From Caryophanales bacterium UBA1231 (GTDB taxonomy: Bacteria > Bacillota_I > Bacilli_A > ML615J-28 > CAG-313): 30,793 nucleotides of DNA. This document shows positions 23,536 through 30,793 of the stretch, one piece after another. The notes beneath the pieces were generated by a model, which worked only from the letters and a program-made list of their open reading frames with translations, searched no databases and was not told the DNA's origin. The position numbers and the translations under genes were made by a program. The first letter of the stretch is position 1; the number at the start of each line of letters is the position of its first letter. The DNA lies in NCBI GenBank assembly GCA_002309035.1, contig DBWT01000010.1:1-30793 (forward strand), read 5' to 3'.

Positions 23536-26238
23536 ATGAAAAAAACAATTAAATTATTAACTATTATGATTTTCTTATTATTAGTATTTGTCACAACAAG
23601 TTGTGACTTAAATAAAAACAATGATGTACCAACACCAGATGATAACACTGGTACACAGGTAGATCCCGTTATTGAAGATACTGGCTATCAAGTAACATTT
23701 GTGGTTGATGAACATGTTCAAGTAGTCGTTTATCAAACACAAGAAATGACAAATGGCGTTACAACCTTAAGTGCTGTTTCTCGTGATTCTTCAACTGGTG
23801 ATCCACTTAGTGATGGAAATGGTCAAGTTAATTTCTCACTAATTATCGATGAAGATTATGAACTATTAAATATTCAAGTTACTGGTACTTATAAAAATAT
23901 TAAATACCCTTTTGAAACTGAAGTTGAAAATTTATATCGAGTTACAAAGATTGGCAGTGAACTAACAATCAATATCACATCACAAAAGAAAGATTCTCTT
24001 GAAGATTTAGAGAATGCCTTAAAAGTTGATTTTGTTTTAGATGAAAATGTTAGTGTAACAGTATTCAAAACACAAGAGTTGACAAATGGCGTTGAAACTT
24101 TGGTCGCCTATGCTAGGGAAGGTTCTAGTGGTGCACTCTTAAATGATGGAAATGGTCAAGTCAATTTCGTCGTTAAACTAAAGAGTGGTTATCAAATTGA
24201 TACTATTCAAATTGAAGGTACATATAAAAATCTTAAAACACCTGCTGATACAAGCATTCAAAATGGTTACCGTATCACTAAAATATCAACAGATTTAACG
24301 GTTACAATTACTACCAAAGAACGTGAAGTTGAAAGTGAATATGTTATTGAAACAACAGATGGTACTGATAGTTACACTTTAACTTTATCAACAATTAGTG
24401 GAGCATTTGTTGTTGATGTTAACAATGATGTTGTTAGTGTTTCTGTTTTAGAACAATCAGAAATCAAACTCGTTGGTTCTTTATATGCATCACTTCAAAT
24501 TGAAGGTAGTGAAGAATATGCTCTTCAACTAGATTTTGAAGGTGTAGAAATCACAAGTATTAGTGAAATGCCACCTCTTTATATCGATTCATTTGATAGT
24601 GTTGATATTTCAATCAAAAAAGGTACAACAAATAATATCTATGATAATCGTGATATAGTTGAAGAATTAGCTAGTGCTATTTATGTAACTTGCGACTTAA
24701 AACTAAAAGGTACAGGTACCTTAAATGTTACATCATTAAACAATAATGGTATTCATACAAAAGATGATTTAGAAGTTCAAAAACTTACTCTTACTGTATC
24801 ATGTATCGATAATGCTTTAAAAGGAAATGATAGCATTACAATTAATTCAGGAAACTTATCTTTGATTGCAAGACAAGGAGATGCCTTAAAAACATCAAAT
24901 AGTGATGTATCATCAAAAGGCAATCAACGTGGAACTATTACCATTCTTGATGGAACATTGAATATTTTTGCTGCAACCGATGGTATTGATGCTTCATATG
25001 ATGTCATCATCGGAAGCGATGTAACAAGCCCAACTATCAACATCTATACTGATAAGTATTCAACATATAGTGAAGAAATTACATATGCAGCTGATTCTAT
25101 TTACTATATTAGAAATACATCAACAAATTATAAGTATTCAATTCTTTACTACAATTCTGATAGTGATTATGTTTGGTGTAATTCAACAACTTATAAAACA
25201 GTAAATGCTGGAAGAAACACATATTATTACTATGAAATTACAAGACCAGCTGGATACAGCAAGATCAATGTCTTTATTTATAATCAATCACAAGCACAAG
25301 GACAAAGTGAATCATATTATGCATCAACTGGCTTAGTTAGTGCTAATGATAGTTATGATACAATTGCTTATAGTAATTCACGTTTCTCATGGACAAACTA
25401 CACAACACAACAAAGTGGTTTTGGTCCTGGTGGCATGAATGAAGGAAACAAAGATAAAGGCGATTACTCAACAAAAGGTATTAAAGCAGATAATCAAATT
25501 ACAATCAATAATGGAACAATTTATATTAAATCATATGATGATGCAATTCATGCGAATAACGATGTTGTTTTAGAAAATAGTGAATCACCACTTGGTAATA
25601 TCACAATCAATGGTGGCACATTAACTCTTTACTCTAATGATGATGGTATCCATGGTGATGGTGTTGTTATAATAAATGGTGGTACTATCAAAGTAACATA
25701 TAGCTATGAAGCTTTAGAAGGTGGCGTTATCACTATCAATAATGGTACTATTTCGTTAACAGCAAAAGATGATGGAATCAATTCCACAGTCACTAGTGGT
25801 ACAGGCATAACATTTAATGGTGGTTATACTTATGTTTATGCTGGTGGTGATGGTATCGATGCCAATTCAAGAACAAGCTACCAAGGCATTAATTTTGCTG
25901 GCGGTAAAGTAATTGTTATTTCAACTGGTGGTGGTAATTCTTGTATTGATACTGAAGCAGGCTATAAATATAGTGGTGGTATTGTGGTTGCGGTATGCCC
26001 TGTAGGTATGGAAAATGAATCAATAAGATGTTCAAATTTCAATTCAGTTGGTAAGAGCACAAAACTTTCTTTAACAAGCAACAACTACTTAACTATTCAG
26101 AATGTTGCCACAATCAAAATGCCAGTTTCTATCTCTAATGGCTTCGTTGTAACATTAACTGGTTCAAGCAGTGTTAATATTTCACAAACCACTTCATCAA
26201 GTTATACATTTGATGAAAATGGTGTTTACTTTAATTAA
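23536..26238 (+). CDS. Cthe_2159-type carbohydrate-binding beta-helix lipoprotein
   Basis: 900-residue lipoprotein and the only plus-strand gene. Signal peptide ends in TTSC (Cys23), then a short Asp/Pro/Thr linker. Residues about 51-150 and 162-262 are two copies of one domain (shared runs QTQEMTNGV/KTQELTNGV, DGNGQVNF, GTYKN, YRVTKI/YRITKI). From about 280 comes a Cthe_2159-like region (PF14262), whose founder binds cell-wall polysaccharide with calcium. Its right-handed beta-helix coils carry Asn/Asp-Gly turns: NGIHTKDDLEV, ALKGNDSI, GDALKT, DGIDASYD. A Tyr/Ser/Asn-rich insert (about 500-640) interrupts the helix, which resumes with GIKADNQITINNGT, DDAIHANNDV, DDGIHGDGV and DGIDANS. AAGGAGG lies 8 nt before the ATG; the open frame from 23497 overlaps the promoter. 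Likely surface glycan adhesin or binding protein. Confidence 0.9.
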   Translation: MKKTIKLLTIMIFLLLVFVTTSCDLNKNNDVPTPDDNTGTQVDPVIEDTGYQVTFVVDEHVQVVVYQTQEMTNGVTTLSAVSRDSSTGDPLSDGNGQVNFSLIIDEDYELLNIQVTGTYKNIKYPFETEVENLYRVTKIGSELTINITSQKKDSLEDLENALKVDFVLDENVSVTVFKTQELTNGVETLVAYAREGSSGALLNDGNGQVNFVVKLKSGYQIDTIQIEGTYKNLKTPADTSIQNGYRITKISTDLTVTITTKEREVESEYVIETTDGTDSYTLTLSTISGAFVVDVNNDVVSVSVLEQSEIKLVGSLYASLQIEGSEEYALQLDFEGVEITSISEMPPLYIDSFDSVDISIKKGTTNNIYDNRDIVEELASAIYVTCDLKLKGTGTLNVTSLNNNGIHTKDDLEVQKLTLTVSCIDNALKGNDSITINSGNLSLIARQGDALKTSNSDVSSKGNQRGTITILDGTLNIFAATDGIDASYDVIIGSDVTSPTINIYTDKYSTYSEEITYAADSIYYIRNTSTNYKYSILYYNSDSDYVWCNSTTYKTVNAGRNTYYYYEITRPAGYSKINVFIYNQSQAQGQSESYYASTGLVSANDSYDTIAYSNSRFSWTNYTTQQSGFGPGGMNEGNKDKGDYSTKGIKADNQITINNGTIYIKSYDDAIHANNDVVLENSESPLGNITINGGTLTLYSNDDGIHGDGVVIINGGTIKVTYSYEALEGGVITINNGTISLTAKDDGINSTVTSGTGITFNGGYTYVYAGGDGIDANSRTSYQGINFAGGKVIVISTGGGNSCIDTEAGYKYSGGIVVAVCPVGMENESIRCSNFNSVGKSTKLSLTSNNYLTIQNVATIKMPVSISNGFVVTLTGSSSVNISQTTSSSYTFDENGVYFN

Positions 26239-26270
26239 CATCTCAATCTTATATTATTCCCTCCACCTTT

Positions 26271-26303
26271 AAAAAGTGATATCTTCTTTGATATCACTTT
26301 TTT
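26271..26303 (+). terminator. Terminator of the beta-helix lipoprotein gene
   Basis: A 13-bp perfect stem (AAAAAGTGATATC, 26271-26283, with 26290-26302), with a 6-nt loop, ends in a run of six T on the plus strand, 33 nt past the stop codon. Confidence 0.85.
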
Positions 26304-26308
26304 CTATA

Positions 26309-26339
26309 AGAAAAAGTACTAACTTTTTGAGTTAGTACT
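26309..26339 (-). terminator. Terminator of the tldD-tldE unit
   Basis: A 9-bp perfect stem (AGTACTAAC, 26331-26339 on the minus strand, with 26315-26323) with a 7-nt loop is followed by a run of T on the minus strand. It sits 7 nt after the tldE stop and faces the plus-strand terminator, so the convergent units are separated by two hairpins. Confidence 0.8.
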
Positions 26340-26346
26340 ATATTTT

Positions 26347-27672
26347 TTATTTACCTGATACATTAAGTTTCTTGATAACTAATGATGGACATTTAATTGA
26401 TTGTGGTAAAAGGATAGCATCACTACCCACTTCTTCAACATCCATAAATAATTGAACTAAATTACCTGATAATGTAACCATATCAAGACCACGAACTATC
26501 TTACCATCTTTGATTAAGAAACCGCCAGATTGAAGTGAGAAATTACCACTCATTGGATTTAGACCTGCATGAAGACCAGAAACATTATTGATGTAAACAC
26601 CATTTTCAATCTTTTTGAATAATTCTTCTTGTGATAATTTACCAGGTTTTACTGAAAGTAGTGAGAAACCTTCAGTGACTGTTGCACCACGTCTAAAGCC
26701 ATTACCTGTTGATGATACGTTATCTTTAGCAGCTGAAGTTAAAGAATAAATGTATGTTGTAAGTTTTCCTTTATCAATAATCTTCTTATTAGCTGTTGGA
26801 TAACCTTCATCATCGAATGTTCTTGCGAAAACTGTTTTAGCTTGTGGTAGCTCTTCAACAGTAAGCTTTGATGAAGCAATCTTTTGACCAATTTTTCCAA
26901 TAAATAATGATGATTTTCTTTGTACACTTGTTGCAGCTGCATTTCCTAAATATGCACTTAGGAAGCTTGCGACAACACTTGGGTCAAGAACAACTTTATA
27001 AGTGCCAGTTTCGCATGGATCACCACCAAGTTGTGAAACAGTTTTTTGAACAACTTTTTTTGCTAAAGCATCAATATCTAGTGAATCTAAATCTGTTCCA
27101 AAGAATAAATCATAATCAGATTTAACTTGTCCATTTTCTTGTGCAACTGCTGCTGCATAAAGAACACAGTAATTAGCTTTTTGTTTTAGATTTAAGCCAT
27201 TTGAATTTTGAATAGTAATGATTTCTTCAGATTCAGAATAATGAACACCTTCGACTTCAATGATGCGTGGATCTAAAGAACGAATCTTAGCTTCAATTGC
27301 TTTTGCCATTTCAATTTTCTTTTCAATTGGTGTTTGACTTAATGATTTAGAATACATATTAATTTTCTTGTATTTTTCTGCACCTTTGAAAAGAATAGCT
27401 GGGTCATCATCTTCAATGACTTCACCATTTTCTTTTATTTGTTTAACTAAGAAATGACATTTTTCATTTGACCATACATCACTTGATGCGGCACCAAACT
27501 TATTACCGACAATACCACGTGCTGAGATTTTTGTTGATGAATTGTTTGAGAATTCAACAATTTCATTATGGAATATTGAAAATTCTAATTCTTTTGCTTC
27601 ACGAATATATAATTCTGATTCTTTAATACCATTTTGTTTGGCTTCTTCGAAAAATTTATCGTACTTAGACAT
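26347..27672 (-). CDS. tldE: TldE/PmbA subunit of the TldD/E metalloprotease
   Basis: 441-residue TldD/PmbA-family protein that lacks the HExxxH zinc motif and therefore is the TldE (PmbA) partner. In studied species the TldD-TldE heterodimer degrades unfolded peptides and matures modified peptides such as microcin B17. Family marks are the N-terminal ESELYIREAKELEFSI strand, the central GTYKVVLDPSVVASFL, the TFDDEGYPTANKKIIDKGKLTTYIYS run, STGNGFRRG, GLHAGLNPMSGNFSLQSGGFLI and the C-terminal GSDAILLP. Its ATG overlaps the tldD stop as TAATG, with GGAGGAG in the last tldD codons, so the subunits are made in step. No ribosomal peptide precursor is evident next to it. Confidence 0.95.
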   Translation of the reverse strand: MSKYDKFFEEAKQNGIKESELYIREAKELEFSIFHNEIVEFSNNSSTKISARGIVGNKFGAASSDVWSNEKCHFLVKQIKENGEVIEDDDPAILFKGAEKYKKINMYSKSLSQTPIEKKIEMAKAIEAKIRSLDPRIIEVEGVHYSESEEIITIQNSNGLNLKQKANYCVLYAAAVAQENGQVKSDYDLFFGTDLDSLDIDALAKKVVQKTVSQLGGDPCETGTYKVVLDPSVVASFLSAYLGNAAATSVQRKSSLFIGKIGQKIASSKLTVEELPQAKTVFARTFDDEGYPTANKKIIDKGKLTTYIYSLTSAAKDNVSSTGNGFRRGATVTEGFSLLSVKPGKLSQEELFKKIENGVYINNVSGLHAGLNPMSGNFSLQSGGFLIKDGKIVRGLDMVTLSGNLVQLFMDVEEVGSDAILLPQSIKCPSLVIKKLNVSGK

Positions 27673-29072
27673 TATTTTAATTCTCCTCCTCTTCCACCAA
27701 CTAATATTTCACTTACTCTTAATGTAGGTTGACCAACATTTGTTCTAATAGAACCAGATGCAGCACCACACATACCTTGACCTAAATCTAGATCGTTTGC
27801 GACCATATCGATCTTTTGAAGAATTTCAAATCCTTTACCAATTAAAGTTGCACCTTTAACAGGTTCACAGATTTTACCATCTCTAATGATGTATGCTTCG
27901 CTACAACCAAAGTTAAATTCACCAGTTGTTGGATCAACTGAACCACCATTAAAGCCAACTGCATAAAGACCAAGTTTAGTTGCTTTAATGATTTCATCTT
28001 TTGTTGATTTACCATTGCAGATGTATGTATTACTCATTCTTGATGTTGGGCAATAAGTGTAATCTTGTCTTCTTGATGCACCATTACCACCCATATTCAT
28101 ACGACGACCATTGAAATCATCAACCATGTATTCTTTTAAGATACCTTTATCAATTAATAAGCGTTTTTCACCAGGATTACCTTCGTCATCGATGTCGATT
28201 GAACCCCAAGCATAAGGAATTGTTGAATCATCAACTGCTGATACAACATCGCTCGCAATCTTTTCACCAAGTTTACCAGCAAAACAGCTTAAACCTCTTG
28301 ATACTGAAGATGCTTCTAGAGGGTGACCACATGATTCATGGAATAATACACCACCCCAGCCATTGCCGATAACAACAGGCATAATACCTGATGGACATTC
28401 TTTAGCATCTAACATTAATAGTGCTTTACGAGCTGCATCTAAAGCTGTATCTTTCGCATGAACTTTTGTTCTGAAGTATTCGATATCATCTTGTGCACCA
28501 GGACCTTCAAATCCATATTCGTAACCTTTTTCGTTAGCAGCAATAACTTGATAAGTTAAACGACCAAATTCAGTATCGCGTTTAAACCATTTACCTTTTG
28601 AATTGTATACACAAACAAAACGATGGTGAATTAAGAAATTACCCATGTAACGAACAATTCTTGGATCATTTAGTGCTTTAATAGCATCAGTTCCTTCTTT
28701 AATTAAACTAATAACTTCTTCTTTAGATACATCCAAATAACTTCTCTTAATTTTATTACGATTAGGAGCTTTTACTTGTTCAAAGCCATCAACTGAAAGT
28801 AATCTTTCGCCACTAAAGCTACTAGAAAGATTGCTAGCTAATGCAAGTAAACCTTTTTTAGAGAAATTATTTGTATAACCATATACTGTTTGATTTTCTT
28901 TTAATAATCTTAAAGCTACACCACTTACTGAATTTGCTGTGGAAACTTTAACTTTACCATTCTCAATGTTAATTGATGAATGAATAGAATCTTCAAAGAA
29001 TATTTCAGCATAATCAGCACCGGTCTTAAGTGCTTCATTTAAAATTTCTTGTGCTAATTTTTTATTAATCAT
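27672..29072 (-). CDS. tldD: TldD subunit of the TldD/E metalloprotease
   Basis: 466-residue catalytic subunit of the TldD/E protease. The zinc-binding HESCGH (H245-E246 to H250) is intact, preceded by IGNGWGGVLF and followed by PLEASSVSRG. Other family runs are SIDIDDEGNPGEKRLLIDKGILKEYMVDD, SRRQDYTYCPTSRMSNTYI and FGCSEAYIIRDGKI (each known by its short core). The C-terminal DLGQGMCGAASGSIRTNVGQPTLRVSEILVGG completes it. The ATG at 29072 has AGGAGG 6 nt upstream. It forms a two-gene unit with tldE; a clear promoter was not identified in the 155-nt AT-rich gap upstream. Substrates in this organism are unknown. Confidence 0.96.
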   Translation of the reverse strand: MINKKLAQEILNEALKTGADYAEIFFEDSIHSSINIENGKVKVSTANSVSGVALRLLKENQTVYGYTNNFSKKGLLALASNLSSSFSGERLLSVDGFEQVKAPNRNKIKRSYLDVSKEEVISLIKEGTDAIKALNDPRIVRYMGNFLIHHRFVCVYNSKGKWFKRDTEFGRLTYQVIAANEKGYEYGFEGPGAQDDIEYFRTKVHAKDTALDAARKALLMLDAKECPSGIMPVVIGNGWGGVLFHESCGHPLEASSVSRGLSCFAGKLGEKIASDVVSAVDDSTIPYAWGSIDIDDEGNPGEKRLLIDKGILKEYMVDDFNGRRMNMGGNGASRRQDYTYCPTSRMSNTYICNGKSTKDEIIKATKLGLYAVGFNGGSVDPTTGEFNFGCSEAYIIRDGKICEPVKGATLIGKGFEILQKIDMVANDLDLGQGMCGAASGSIRTNVGQPTLRVSEILVGGRGGELK

Positions 29073-29189
29073 TAGAACCTCCTGTACTTATATTAATATT
29101 TTATCAAAATACAAAATATAAGTAAATATATAATCTATTGAAAACATTTACAGTTGTTTTTCATAAATTCATATTTAAAAAAATATTAA
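29073..29189. other. AT-rich intergenic region before tldD
   Basis: About 117 nt with many TATA-like words on the minus strand (for example TATATT at 29115-29120) but no pair of boxes at standard spacing that I would call. The tldD promoter must lie here unless it is read from the gene upstream past its terminator. Confidence 0.4.
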
Positions 29190-29219
29190 AAAACTAGCAT
29201 TTATTAAAATGCCAGTTTT
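29185..29219 (-). terminator. Terminator of the DUF898-like gene
   Basis: On the minus strand 29207-29219 pairs with 29190-29202 over 13 positions, one being a G-U wobble that works only in the minus-strand RNA. It has a 4-nt loop and a following T run. It lies 8 nt after the stop codon. Confidence 0.78.
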
Positions 29220-29227
29220 GTTTTTTA

Positions 29228-29536
29228 TTAGTCAGCAAAATAAGTGTGTTTAGCAACCCATTTTCTCATCGCAATGTTTAGCCAGAAACTATAGATACCA
29301 AGTGTGATAATGCAAAGTAATAACCACTTAATCCAATTTCCGAATAATTGAATAGCTCTTCCATCGAAAGCTAAGCGATGTCCTTCAACTACTGTATGTT
29401 TAACTTTCCAGTTTTCAACCATACAAACAGACCAAGGATAGCAGATTCCTAGAGTAAAGAAAGTTACTAAGAAACCAAGAATTCTCCATCCAATAAGTTG
29501 AAGTAGGCCACCATCAAAATATGAATTGTGTTCCAT
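29228..29536 (-). CDS. Small DUF898-like membrane protein with internal duplication
   Basis: 102-residue membrane protein with two hydrophobic segments (about 15-38 and 65-88). The two halves are alike: FDGGLLQLIGWRILGF...FTLGICYPWSVCMVENWKVKHTVV and FDGRAIQLFGNWIKWL...ITLGIYSFWLNIAMRKWVAKHTYF, each about 45 residues and given here only by their ends. The FDG, LGI and W..KHT repeats look like the repeating unit of YjgN/DUF898 proteins, which are larger. The role is unknown. AGGAGG stands 8 nt before the ATG, and a near-consensus promoter directly precedes it. It is a single-gene unit bounded by its own terminator. Confidence 0.85.
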   Translation of the reverse strand: MEHNSYFDGGLLQLIGWRILGFLVTFFTLGICYPWSVCMVENWKVKHTVVEGHRLAFDGRAIQLFGNWIKWLLLCIITLGIYSFWLNIAMRKWVAKHTYFAD

Positions 29537-29556
29537 ATAATTTTCCTCCTATACAT

Positions 29557-29585
29557 ATTATATCAAAAATCAAATCAAATGTCAT
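29557..29585 (-). promoter_or_regulatory. Strong promoter of the DUF898-like gene
   Basis: Minus strand ATGACA (29580-29585), 17-nt spacer, TATAAT (29557-29562) with an extended TGA before it. It is the closest to consensus of all promoters seen in the window. Confidence 0.75.
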
Positions 29586-29631
29586 AAATTATATAATAAA
29601 TTGCATATTAGGAACTTAAAATGTATCTTTT

Positions 29632-30285
29632 TTACCAAATAAAGTTTGATTTTAACATTTCACCATTATCTACTACGATATTTTCACCAGTCATGCTTTT
29701 ATTTATAACTGTCATGAAATAAGCAAAATCAGCTACTTCTTCTTCGCTCATCCATTTATTTAATAGTGTTTCATCAAGAACTTGTTTTGTTAAATCGCTA
29801 CTTTCTAAAATATGTTTATTGCTATTTGTAATTACACCACCTGGTGATAAGCAATTAGCGGTGGCTGAAAACTTAGCAATACGTAGTGCTACATTTTTGG
29901 TATATGCTAAAGCTCCACCCTTCGATGCTGAATAATATGGGAATTCAGAACCATTGATAGCAGATGGAGATGTAATTGTTAAAACAGATTTAATGTTTTC
30001 TTGGAAAGCATAAAATTCTGTAATATTAATAACACCTTGTAAATTAACATCGATATCTTCTTTGGTATTTGTTTGTGTTCCAGCATTATTAATAACAATA
30101 TCAAAATCATTAATTGTTGGAAATGTTTCTGGTTTTCTTACATCAATTATAAAATGGTTATACTTGTCATGTCCGATTGAACTAGGTAAAAGATCAAAAC
30201 CAAATACATGATGCCCTTCGTTTAAAAACTTAACAGCAATACTTCTGCCAATTCCTTTACTAGTTCCCGTTATTAAGACTTTCAT
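29632..30285 (-). CDS. Short-chain dehydrogenase/reductase
   Basis: 217-residue Rossmann-fold oxidoreductase of the SDR family. The cofactor loop TGTSKGIG (6-13), NNAG (66-69), a Ser at about 106-108 and the active-site Y118-x-x-x-K122 (YYSASKGG) are intact. D31 at the end of strand 2 favours NAD(H). The run LSPGGVITNS is the usual post-catalytic turn, and the C-terminal NIVVDNGEML resembles the standard SDR end. It is shorter than the usual 245-250 residues, mainly in the loops before NNAG. The substrate is unknown. AAAGGAG lies before the ATG at 30285. It overlaps the end of the upstream transporter gene by 26 nt, so the two are cotranscribed. Confidence 0.93.
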   Translation of the reverse strand: MKVLITGTSKGIGRSIAVKFLNEGHHVFGFDLLPSSIGHDKYNHFIIDVRKPETFPTINDFDIVINNAGTQTNTKEDIDVNLQGVINITEFYAFQENIKSVLTITSPSAINGSEFPYYSASKGGALAYTKNVALRIAKFSATANCLSPGGVITNSNKHILESSDLTKQVLDETLLNKWMSEEEVADFAYFMTVINKSMTGENIVVDNGEMLKSNFIW

Positions 30286-30793
30286 TTTGTTCTCCTTTTA
30301 AGTTATCAAAATATGATTTTCCAACATCATGCTTTTCCCAATTTTTTAAAACTTTAAAACCAATTGGTGAAAAGATAACTTCAAATATTAATTCTAGTCC
30401 TGCTCCAATCAAAGAGCAAGTTAAACATTGTACCATGTTCCAGCCAAAGAAAGGAACAGAAACAATTAAGGCAAAAAGCAAATTATCAACAAATTGACCG
30501 ATGAATGTTGAAATATACCCTCTTATCGCAAAACCTTTAAAATTGCTGCTTTTATCGACCTTTTTTCCAATTATATGATTAAGTATGTTATTGACAATAC
30601 CTGAAACTAAAAAAGCAATTGAACTACCAAGTAAAACATACCATGAGTTTCTAAATGTTAAATCTAAGGCATTATTGATTAAAGCTTCATCCCCTAGATA
30701 TGACATACTCCAAGTACCTTTAATAAATGAAGCAATAATAAGCATCAAAGCCATAAAAAGATTAACAATTAGGCCCATAATGGTAAGCATATT
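30260..30793 (-). CDS. VUT/YhhQ-type transporter, 5' end cut by the window
   Basis: At least 177 residues, open to the right edge of the window. The visible part has about five hydrophobic segments and matches the C-terminal two-thirds of the VUT family (PF02592; E. coli YhhQ, a queuosine-precursor importer): LLGSSIAFLVSGIVNNILNHIIG, GQFVDNLLFALI and WNMVQC with a final cytoplasmic tail. Family members are usually 210-240 residues, with an N-terminal part (including a conserved GD..TE.YG-type loop) that is missing here, so the ATG at 30790 is probably internal and the true start lies beyond the window. The likely cargo is a queuosine precursor or a vitamin. It shares a transcript with the short-chain dehydrogenase. 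Confidence 0.78.
   Translation of the reverse strand, partial: NMLTIMGLIVNLFMALMLIIASFIKGTWSMSYLGDEALINNALDLTFRNSWYVLLGSSIAFLVSGIVNNILNHIIGKKVDKSSNFKGFAIRGYISTFIGQFVDNLLFALIVSVPFFGWNMVQCLTCSLIGAGLELIFEVIFSPIGFKVLKNWEKHDVGKSYFDNLKGEQNESLNNGN

Noticed and set aside
26347..29072. TldD/E as part of a local peptide-maturation (RiPP) cluster
   Set aside because: No small precursor gene, cyclodehydratase, radical SAM enzyme or peptide exporter lies nearby, so a general housekeeping role is more likely.
32..30793. TGA read as Trp (Mollicutes code)
   Set aside because: All recognised genes are full length under the standard code with TGG as Trp; no gene needs TGA read-through.
32..30793. CRISPR arrays, insertion sequences, prophage or attachment sites
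   Set aside because: No spaced repeats, transposase, integrase or tRNA gene was found; the only repeats are the short ones listed.

Overview
The window looks like chromosomal DNA of a very AT-rich Gram-positive bacterium of the Bacillota, most likely a gut-type member of the Bacilli close to the Mollicutes, Erysipelotrichia or uncultured RF39/RFN20-like groups. The evidence is low GC, strong AGGAGG-type ribosome sites, consensus TATAAT promoters, short intrinsic terminators, lipobox-type lipoproteins and no outer-membrane genes. Placement below phylum is inference. There are 29 protein genes, 28 on the minus strand, tightly packed. I saw no rRNA, tRNA, CRISPR, insertion sequence or phage gene. 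The largest gap between genes is about 160 bases. All 29 genes end in TAA (21) or TAG (8), none in TGA; tryptophan is TGG throughout and I found no in-frame CGG codon.

Layout, left to right (transcription is mostly right to left). 32-2945: a lipoprotein, an unknown 193-residue protein and a DUF2130 coiled-coil protein. 3049-4449: an AGCS amino acid:Na+ symporter with its own promoter and terminator. 4584-6682: nicotinate phosphoribosyltransferase (NAD salvage) followed by a membrane protein with a Lys/Glu-rich tail. 6794-8089: an ArsB/NhaD-type transporter, monocistronic. 8165-11668: an operon of M29 aminopeptidase, membrane-anchored EEP-family phosphohydrolase, MazG-like pyrophosphohydrolase and OlsB-like N-acyltransferase.

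11815-18383: GNAT acetyltransferase, MalY/PatB C-S lyase, then permease, ATPase and binding lipoprotein of a BtuF/FecCD-type importer, then an OmpR-type regulator and its sensor kinase. The first five genes are overlapping or nearly so, no hairpin separates the importer from the regulator, and a strong terminator follows the kinase. This suggests a substrate-uptake module with its own signalling pair. 18437-23372: a five-gene operon read from one good promoter: aldo-keto reductase, SGNH hydrolase, methyltransferase, a membrane protein of unknown role and a patatin-like lipase.

23536-26238 holds the only plus-strand gene, a 900-residue Cthe_2159-type beta-helix lipoprotein with a tandemly duplicated N-terminal domain. 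Two convergent terminators separate it from tldD-tldE (26347-29072), a metalloprotease pair for peptide maturation or turnover. A small DUF898-like membrane protein, a short-chain dehydrogenase and a 5'-truncated VUT/YhhQ-type transporter fill the right end.

I found no clearly new multi-gene system. The points most worth a second look are the unused TGA and CGG codons, the importer/lyase/two-component cluster, the duplicated domain in the beta-helix lipoprotein, and an inverted repeat in the divergent promoter region at 23420-23458.
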